Of a stretch of 64,000 nucleotides of DNA, positions 59,249-64,000 are shown piece after piece. The DNA lies in contig NZ_RKLQ01000001.1 of the NCBI RefSeq assembly GCF_019599405.1, positions 434,001 through 498,000 of the forward strand. The letters run 5' to 3'. The translations under genes were made by a program, and so were the position numbers. The first letter of the stretch is position 1. Each line of letters opens with the position of its first letter. Source of the DNA: Haloarcula salinisoli. Lineage in GTDB: Archaea > Halobacteriota > Halobacteria > Halobacteriales > Haloarculaceae. A model generated the notes under the pieces. It was not told the origin of the DNA, did no database searches, and saw nothing but the letters and a program-made list of their open reading frames with translations.

Positions 59249-59590
59249 CTACGCCCGTCGCCCGCGCTCTTGCACCCACTCCAGAACCGGCCGGAGTCGC
59301 TCGGCAAGCTCCTCGCCGTCGTCGGTCAGTTCGTACTCGACACGGGGCGGTATCTCGTCGTACTGCTCGCGGGTGACCAGACCTTCGGCTTCGAGGTCGT
59401 CCAGCCGCGCCGACAGCGTCGACGTACTCGCCTCGGGGATGTGGTCCTCCAGCGTTCCGAACCGCACCGTGCCGTGAACCGCCACGACGCAGACGATATC
59501 CATCACGTACTTCCGGCCCAGCAGGTCCAGTACGTCGTCTAGCAGGCAGTAACACCGCGGGTCGTCGGTCGCACAGTCGAATCCCTCCAT
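59249..59590 (-). CDS. HxlR family winged-helix regulator
   Basis: A 113-aa HxlR-type DNA-binding protein. Winged helix: YVMDIVCVVAVHGTVRFGTL, EDHIPEASTSTLSARLDDLE, AEGLVTREQYDEIPPRVEYE. Its N terminus has three Cys (DCATDDPRCYCLLDD), as in redox- or electrophile-sensing HxlR members. It is divergent from the MerB-like gene with 77 bp between, so it probably controls that gene in answer to a thiol-reactive signal. Confidence 0.88.
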   Translation of the reverse strand: MEGFDCATDDPRCYCLLDDVLDLLGRKYVMDIVCVVAVHGTVRFGTLEDHIPEASTSTLSARLDDLEAEGLVTREQYDEIPPRVEYELTDDGEELAERLRPVLEWVQERGRRA

Positions 59591-59667
59591 AGCTTTGGCT
59601 TCGTGGACTTACTGCTTTACTTTGGACTTCACAGTATAATAACTTCGGGTAACAAAGCATAGCTGCG
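59591..59667. promoter_or_regulatory. divergent HxlR / MerB-like promoter region
   Basis: The 77-bp spacer is A/T rich. CTTTGG and TGGACTT recur (GGACTTACTGCTTTAC and CTTTGGACTTCAC at about 59602-59630), which could be a two-site operator. AGTATAATAAC (59632-59642) is a TATA box about 26-36 bp ahead of ATG 59668. Confidence 0.45.
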
Positions 59668-60282
59668 ATGGCAGACATCAACATCGAACCGAGCGAACTC
59701 GGTCTCGAACTGGCACTCGAACAGTTCCGGCTCCCCGACGACGTCGCGGCGGGACTTGGCGACCTCTACGGGACGACCCCACCCGATACCGCGGCGGCCT
59801 GGGTCGAGATGCTCCGTGACCGCAAGCACGAGTCCGACGGCGAACCACCCAGCGTCGCGGACCTCTGTACGACCGACGACGGCGCCCACGCGTTCGTCGG
59901 TGAGGACCGCTCCCAGTCGTACATCTGCGTGCTCGACCCGCTGGTCGTCCCGTTCCTGACCGACATGCCCGGAACCGTCCGCTCGACGACGCCCGAGCGC
60001 GGGACCACGGTGGAGATAACCCTCGGCCCAGCGGGCGTCGAATACTCCCACCCCGACGCCGTCGTCTCCCTGGGCGTGGCCGACGAGGTCGACTGCGCGT
60101 CGTGTACGTCCATCGAGGAGACCTACGAGCACACCTGTCCGTACATCCACGTCTTCGAGGACGAGGCCGAATACGAGACCTGGGCCGCTGAGACCGACGC
60201 GGCGACGACGAGTGTCCCGGTCGAGACTGGCGTCGCGCTCGCCGGCGGCCTCGCCGAGAATCTGTTCGGCCTGGCCAGCTGA
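59668..60282 (+). CDS. MerB-like (alkylmercury lyase family) protein
   Basis: A 204-aa protein related to organomercurial lyase. The region LDPLVVPFLTDMPGTVRSTT, PERGTTVEITLGPAGVEYSH and EHTCPYIHVFEDEAEYETWA follows the MerB core. Of the known catalytic Cys pair, the second (Cys157 in HTCPYIHVF) is kept; the first (Cys96 of MerB) is replaced by Thr at about 108. Extra Cys143/146 (DCASC) are present. Therefore classic C-Hg cleavage is doubtful. Divergent HxlR regulator suggests an inducible thiol or metal response. Confidence 0.78.
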   Translation: MADINIEPSELGLELALEQFRLPDDVAAGLGDLYGTTPPDTAAAWVEMLRDRKHESDGEPPSVADLCTTDDGAHAFVGEDRSQSYICVLDPLVVPFLTDMPGTVRSTTPERGTTVEITLGPAGVEYSHPDAVVSLGVADEVDCASCTSIEETYEHTCPYIHVFEDEAEYETWAAETDAATTSVPVETGVALAGGLAENLFGLAS

Positions 60283-60540
60283 ATCGGCCGAGCGCGGCCT
60301 CCGGGCCGCGCTGACGGGGACGGGCAGGCAGTCCTGTCGAGCATACCGCTCGCCGCTGGCGAGCGGTTTCACCGGAATCGAACGCAGTGAGATTCCGGCC
60401 TTTTTAGCGTAGATTTTTGCCGGGAGTGGGTTGCGGGCCAACGGCCCGCAACCGAACAACGTGGCGGCTTCGCCGCCACGCAGTTCCCGCAGGCCGACGA
60501 AGTCGGCCTAGGAAACCCGACCGGGAAAAAGGTACTACTT
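60283..60540. repeat. family D repeat, copy D2 (reverse orientation)
   Basis: Read on the minus strand from 60540: GTAGTACCTTTTT just after the nucleotidyltransferase stop, hairpin AGGCCGAC/GTCGGCCT (60491-60509), GTGGCGG/CCGCCAC hairpin (about 60461-60479), GGTTGCGGGCC/GGCCCGCAACC (60429-60453), CAAAAATCTACGCTAAAAA (60402-60420), hairpin ACCGCTCGCC/GGCGAGCGGT (60345-60367), CTGCCTGCCC and GCGCGGCC pairs (to about 60290). Same order as D1; the first hairpin is a different sequence that still pairs. Confidence 0.75.
60526..60537 (-). terminator. T-run terminator of the nucleotidyltransferase gene
   Basis: On the minus strand TAGTACCTTTTT begins 3 nt after the TGA stop, the same string as at the ends of the phosphodiesterase and cetZ genes. 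Confidence 0.45.
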
Positions 60541-61499
60541 CACTGCACGCGGGTGTTCTGGCCAAGCAACGAGCCGTGGAGGTCCTTGTCGTGGACGCTC
60601 GCCTCCTCGTCGATGACGGAGTCGGAGACGTCGGCGTCAGTGATGGACGCGTCCTGGAACACGACCGTGTTTTCGACGCTGGAGTTCTTGATGGTCGCGC
60701 CGGGCAGCACGTGGACGTTGTCGCCGAGCTTGGAGTTCTCGACGGTGGCGTCGTCAGCGATTATCTGGCCGCCTTCGAGGGCGAACTCGACGGCTTCGAG
60801 ATAGCTGTCGGCCGTCCCGATGTCGTACCAGACGTCGTCGAAGCTAAAGGGTCGCACGGAGCCCTGGTCGACGAGCCACTGGATGAACCAGCCGGGCTCG
60901 TCGGGGTTGTTGTCGCCGGCGAGGTACTCGTCGAAGCGGATTGCGTCGGCTGGGAAGGCATAGCAGGCGATGGAGACGAGCGTGCTCTTGGGGTTGTCGG
61001 GCTTCTCCTGGAAGTCGACGATCTCGTCGCCCTCGACCTGGATGAGGCCGTAGGACTTTGCCTTCTCCAGGTCGCCGACGTCGTACGCAGCGAGGGTCGG
61101 GTCGTCGTAGCTCTTGAAGTGGTCGATGAACTCGCTGATGTCGAAGCCAAAGAGGTTGTCACCGGCGATGACCAGCAGGTCCTCGTCGCCGAGCCCCTCG
61201 CGCTCGACGAGCTGTGCCAGCGCGCCGACGACGCCGAACTTCTCGTCCTCGTCGCTGGTGTCCTCGACGGACATACTTATCTTGTCGGTCCCGCGCTCCT
61301 CGAAGTGTGTCTCGAACTCGTCGGCGAAGGCGTCGTTCGTGCTTATCAGTATCTCACTGATTCGCTCGTCGCCTTCGAGCTCGTCGACGATGCCGTCGAT
61401 CACGGTCGACTCGCCGACCGGCAGCAACATCTTGGGTCGGTGTCGGGTGATCGGCCACATTCGGGTTGCGTATCCCCCGGCAAGGACAATTGCCTTCAT
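60540..61499 (-). CDS. sugar-phosphate nucleotidyltransferase
   Basis: A 319-aa NDP-sugar pyrophosphorylase. The nucleotide motif LAGGYATRMWP is at 5-15, then KMLLPVGE, VIAGDNLFGFD, FQEKPDNP and WYDIGTADSYLEA, all of the GlmU/RmlA/AglF fold. The C-terminal 70 residues form a left-handed beta-helix (IIADDATVENSKLGDNVHVL, IKNSSVENTVVFQDASITDA). In haloarchaea such enzymes supply sugars for N-glycosylation or exopolysaccharide. ATG 61499 gives the standard start MKAIVLAGG. The exact sugar is open. Confidence 0.9.
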   Translation of the reverse strand: MKAIVLAGGYATRMWPITRHRPKMLLPVGESTVIDGIVDELEGDERISEILISTNDAFADEFETHFEERGTDKISMSVEDTSDEDEKFGVVGALAQLVEREGLGDEDLLVIAGDNLFGFDISEFIDHFKSYDDPTLAAYDVGDLEKAKSYGLIQVEGDEIVDFQEKPDNPKSTLVSIACYAFPADAIRFDEYLAGDNNPDEPGWFIQWLVDQGSVRPFSFDDVWYDIGTADSYLEAVEFALEGGQIIADDATVENSKLGDNVHVLPGATIKNSSVENTVVFQDASITDADVSDSVIDEEASVHDKDLHGSLLGQNTRVQ

Positions 61500-61690
61500 A
61501 TGCGGACCCACAAACGGAACTGACAAGTTCTTTTCCCTCTTCGGAGACGGTCAGTGCTACCCTGTATACCAATCGTTCACCAGTAGAACTCCTGAATAAA
61601 GACATCATATACTGCTGTTGTCACCAACGTGGTCTAATTTTACGTCCCACGCTTCGACGACACAATCGCATACGGCCGGGGAATCGACCT
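61500..61690. other. spacer upstream of the nucleotidyltransferase
   Basis: No gene seen. ACAAGTTCTTTTCCC (61523-61537) on the plus strand is an A/T-rich candidate promoter for the minus-strand gene. Further A/T-rich sequence (61590-61645) is unlike the rest of the window. Confidence 0.35.
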
Positions 61691-62080
61691 TCAGTGTTCG
61701 ACGAACTCGACGAGGACGCCGCCGGTCGAGTTCGGATGGCAGAACGCCACCTCGTGTCCCCACGCGCCGGGGCGGGGTGACTCGTCGATGAGGTCGACGC
61801 CGGCCGCGCGCGCGTCGGCGAGCGCACCCTCGATGTCCTCGGTCGCCAGCGCGACGTGGTGCAGCCCCGGTCCGTGTCGGTCGAGATAGCTCGGGATGGC
61901 ACCCTCGGCGTCGGGCAGCGGCTCGAGGAGTTCGAAGTAGCCGTTACCCAGGTCCAGGAAGACGACGCGCAGTCCGTCGAACGTCTCTTCGTGGGCGACC
62001 GGTGCGTCGAAGGCGGTCTCGTACAGGGTCGCGAGTCCATCGGCGTCGTCGGTGGCGACGCCCGCGTGGTCGAACTGCAT
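61691..62080 (-). CDS. mce: methylmalonyl-CoA epimerase
   Basis: A 129-aa vicinal-oxygen-chelate protein that interconverts (2R)- and (2S)-methylmalonyl-CoA. Two beta-alpha-beta-beta-beta units carry the metal ligands: His5 (FDHAGVA), Glu in YFELLEPL, His in GLHHVALAT and Glu in VLVEFVE. The mutase large subunit gene lies next on the same strand, which fixes the function. Repeat A3 begins 81 bp upstream of its ATG. Length is standard. Confidence 0.93.
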   Translation of the reverse strand: MQFDHAGVATDDADGLATLYETAFDAPVAHEETFDGLRVVFLDLGNGYFELLEPLPDAEGAIPSYLDRHGPGLHHVALATEDIEGALADARAAGVDLIDESPRPGAWGHEVAFCHPNSTGGVLVEFVEH

Positions 62081-62160
62081 GGGCGTGCTTCTCGCGGACG
62101 GGTAATAGTTCGTGGCCCGGGCTCTGGGACGGTCTTTGGTTCGAGCAATGGGAGTTCGAA
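62081..62160 (-). promoter_or_regulatory. mce promoter region
   Basis: GGGTAATAGTTC (62100-62111) lies about 20-31 bp ahead of ATG 62080 and is the probable TATA box. Confidence 0.45.
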
Positions 62161-62530
62161 CTGCCAGAAAGCCCCGGCACGCTAACCTCGGGGGTGGTTC
62201 GAGAGAGCTTCGCTCTCTCGTCATCCCGAAAATCAGAGATTTTCGGAGAACTCGCTGTGCTCCTCACTACGTTGTCGTTCGAGAGAGCTTCGCTCTCTCG
62301 TGATCACGGAAGGCCTCTGGTCTTCCGAACGACGGTGCTTGCGTCGTCCGCCGTCGGTTAGCGTGCCGCCCGTTTCAGTCCCGCTCATAGCCGGTTGACC
62401 GGTCAGCATGGGTGGGACTGAAAGGGGCCGCGCTCTGGACGAACCCCGACGATGCAAGGACCACAATGAACGCAGTGAATGAGGACCGCAGCGAGGCGCG
62501 GGAGTTCAGAGCGCGGGGGCTTTCTGGTCG
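62161..62530. repeat. structured repeat family A, copy A3 with nested palindromes
   Basis: A 370-bp element. Outer stem CCAGAAAGCCCC (62164-62175) / GGGGCTTTCTGG (62516-62527). First arm GGCACGCTAAC (62176-62186) / GTTAGCGTGCC (62357-62367); central stem TTTCAGTCCC / GGGACTGAAAGGGG; last arm CCGCGCTCTGGAC (62428-62440) / GTTCAGAGCGCGG (62504-62516) with one wobble. The first arm's loop is enlarged by two copies of CGAGAGAGCTTCGCTCTCTC, CCGAAAATC...GATTTTCGG (62226-62246) and GGAAGGCC...GGTCTTCC. No gene. Confidence 0.85.
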
Positions 62531-62583
62531 TTAGAATTCCGATTAGCTCAAGTAAACACGATCCTCCGCTCCGGGACTCCCAC

Positions 62584-64000
62584 CTACATCGACGAGCCGG
62601 GTTGGTACTCCCCGAAGACGTCCCGGAGCACGTCACACACCTCGCCGGTCGTCGCGTAGACCTTCACCGCGTCGACGATGTAGGGCATGAGATTCTCGTC
62701 GCCGCGAGCCGCTTCTCGGAGCTCCTCCAGTGCAGCCGCGACGGCGTCGTCGTCACGCTCTTCGCGGACCTCGGCGACGCTCTCCTGCTGGGCCGCTTCG
62801 ACGGCCTCGTCGACCTCCTCGATATCCTGTTCGCCTTTCTCCTCGACCTCGAATTCGTTGACACCGACGATGATGCGCTCGCCGGCCTCCTGTTCGCGCT
62901 GGCGCTCGAAGGCAACGTCCTGAATCTGGCGCTGGACCCACTGGTTCTCGATGGCCCGGCGCATCCCACCACGCTCGTCTACGTCCTCGATTATCTCGCG
63001 GGCCTCCTGTTCCAGTTCGTCGGTCAGGGACTCGACGTAGTAGCTGCCCGCGAGCGGGTCGATGGTGTCGGCCGCGCCCGACTCGTGGGCCAGAATCTGC
63101 TGGGTCCGCAGAGCCGTCCGGACGGACTCCTCCGTCGGCAGGCCGATGGCCTCGTCCTTGCCGTTGGTGTGGAGGCTCTGGGTCCCACCCAGGACCGCCG
63201 CCAACGCCTGGTAGGCCACCCGGACGACGTTGTTCTCTATCTGCTGGGCGGTCAGCGTCGAGCCGGCGGTCTGGGTGTGGAACTTGAGTTGCTTGGACTT
63301 GGGATTCTCGGCGTCGAAGCGCTCGTCCATGAGTTTCGCCCAGAGCCGCCGCGCCGCACGGAACTTCGCGACCTCTTCGAGAATGTTGTTGTACGACGCG
63401 AAGAAAAAGGAAAGCTGTGGGGCAAAGTCGTCGACCTCCAGCCCGGCCTCGATGGCGGCCTCGACGTACTCGATACCGTTCCCGAGCGTGAACGCGATCT
63501 CCTGGGCGGCGGTCGAGCCGGCCTCGCGGATGTGATAGCCCGAGATGGAGATGGTGTTGAAGTTCGGCGTCTCCGCGGCGCAGAACTCGAAGATGTCGGT
63601 GATGAGACGCATCGACGGTTCCGGCGGGTAGATGAAGGTGTTGCGCGCGATGTACTCTTTGAGCACGTCGTTCTGGATGGTGCCCCGCAGTTCCTCGCGG
63701 TCGACGCCCTGAACGTCGCCGACGGCGATGTACATCGCCAGCAGGACGGCCGCGGGCGCGTTGATGGTCATCGACGTCGAGACCTCGGAAAGTGGGATGC
63801 CCTCGAAGACGGTCTCCATGTCGGCCAGCGAGTCGATAGCCACGCCCGTCTTGCCTACCTCGCCCGCGGCCATCGCGTCGTCGGAGTCGTAGCCCATCTG
63901 GGTCGGCAGGTCAAAGGCCATCGAGAGGCCGGTCTGGCCCTCGTCGAGGAGATAGTTGAACCGCTCGTTGGTCTCGGCTGCGGTCCCCATTCCGGCGTAC
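62584..64000 (-). CDS. methylmalonyl-CoA mutase large subunit, 5' end outside window
   Basis: 472 residues of the B12-dependent mutase barrel domain; the frame continues through the right edge (Tyr-Ala-Gly before [18 protein letters not shown]). Seen are [21 protein letters not shown]-type motif [58 protein letters not shown] and [20 protein letters not shown] of the CoA-binding barrel. The cobalamin-binding domain is not fused at the C terminus, so it must be a separate gene, as in other archaea. Next downstream is mce. Together they work in propionyl-CoA/methylmalonyl-CoA metabolism. Confidence 0.95.
   Translation of the reverse strand, partial: YAGMGTAAETNERFNYLLDEGQTGLSMAFDLPTQMGYDSDDAMAAGEVGKTGVAIDSLADMETVFEGIPLSEVSTSMTINAPAAVLLAMYIAVGDVQGVDREELRGTIQNDVLKEYIARNTFIYPPEPSMRLITDIFEFCAAETPNFNTISISGYHIREAGSTAAQEIAFTLGNGIEYVEAAIEAGLEVDDFAPQLSFFFASYNNILEEVAKFRAARRLWAKLMDERFDAENPKSKQLKFHTQTAGSTLTAQQIENNVVRVAYQALAAVLGGTQSLHTNGKDEAIGLPTEESVRTALRTQQILAHESGAADTIDPLAGSYYVESLTDELEQEAREIIEDVDERGGMRRAIENQWVQRQIQDVAFERQREQEAGERIIVGVNEFEVEEKGEQDIEEVDEAVEAAQQESVAEVREERDDDAVAAALEELREAARGDENLMPYIVDAVKVYATTGEVCDVLRDVFGEYQPGSSM

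Noticed and set aside
1-64000. tRNA or rRNA genes
   Set aside because: No T-loop GGTTCRANNC signature with matching acceptor stem and no rRNA core sequence was found by eye; a tRNAscan-SE run would settle it.
62584-64000. Intein or inserted domain in the mutase
   Set aside because: The barrel motifs run without a break; only the window edge truncates it.

Overview
The window is GC-rich archaeal DNA that reads as a chromosome segment of a halophilic euryarchaeon (class Halobacteria; the style is Haloarcula/Halomicrobium-like, but genus is only a guess). Grounds: very acidic proteins, Tat-type lipoprotein and halocyanin signals, CetZ, NreA, transcription factor S, archaeal NAC, DUF373, XPB-Bax1, a dodecin, PadR/HxlR/winged-helix regulators, TATA boxes about 25-30 bp ahead of many start codons (leaderless style), and palindrome-rich spacers. 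No rRNA, tRNA or CRISPR array was seen.

Layout. 1-1.2 kb: 3' part of an MFS transporter. 1.3-10.8 kb: lysine/diaminopimelate genes of the succinylase route on the minus strand (dapA-dapB, a 40-aa zinc-ribbon protein, dapD, then lysA-dapE), interrupted by a plus-strand histidine kinase and a pseudokinase. 11-18.4 kb: information-processing and small genes (NYN nuclease-like, PUA, lipoprotein, winged helix, NAC, TrmI, transcription factor S). 18.5-24.6 kb: NreA, RNase HI and its partner, a RosR-like PadR regulator, pyrophosphatase, a phosphodiesterase. 25-30.7 kb: CetZ, winged helix, START-like protein, halocyanin, aldo/keto reductase, small membrane proteins, a catalytically stripped ANL protein. 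30.7-35.6 kb: dnaJ, dnaK, grpE with a pilin-like gene inserted. 35.7-38.8 kb: a translationally coupled START-DoxX / DUF4166 / YndJ operon. 38.9-45.5 kb: DNA-damage island (XPB helicase, PolB2, a 106-aa protein, a RecA-like protein without Walker A, a 147-aa protein, Bax1). 45.6-50.8 kb: dodecin, then a sensor kinase - response regulator - HEAT protein - processive glycosyltransferase operon. 51-54.2 kb: a split rRNA/tRNA m5C methyltransferase and a TnpB-only IS1341-type element. 54.2-59.2 kb: PAC2, SppA, DUF373, Dph6, O-methyltransferase. 59.2-64 kb: HxlR and a MerB-like protein, a sugar nucleotidyltransferase, methylmalonyl-CoA epimerase and a partial mutase.

Two things stand out. First, the 38.9-45.5 kb island places an inactivated-looking family B polymerase and a degenerate RecA-like protein, in one operon, between the two halves of the XPB-Bax1 helicase-nuclease pair; this looks like an archaeal lesion-bypass/repair module. 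Second, the spacers carry families of large structured repeats. Family A (three copies, about 265-370 bp) can fold as a four-arm cloverleaf whose variable arms differ in sequence between copies yet stay complementary, and each copy sits 80-97 bp upstream of the start codon of a minus-strand gene. Family D (two full copies and one partial) follows stop codons. Small palindromes are nested inside the arms of both families and similar palindromes interrupt, in frame, the ATPase domain of a histidine kinase.
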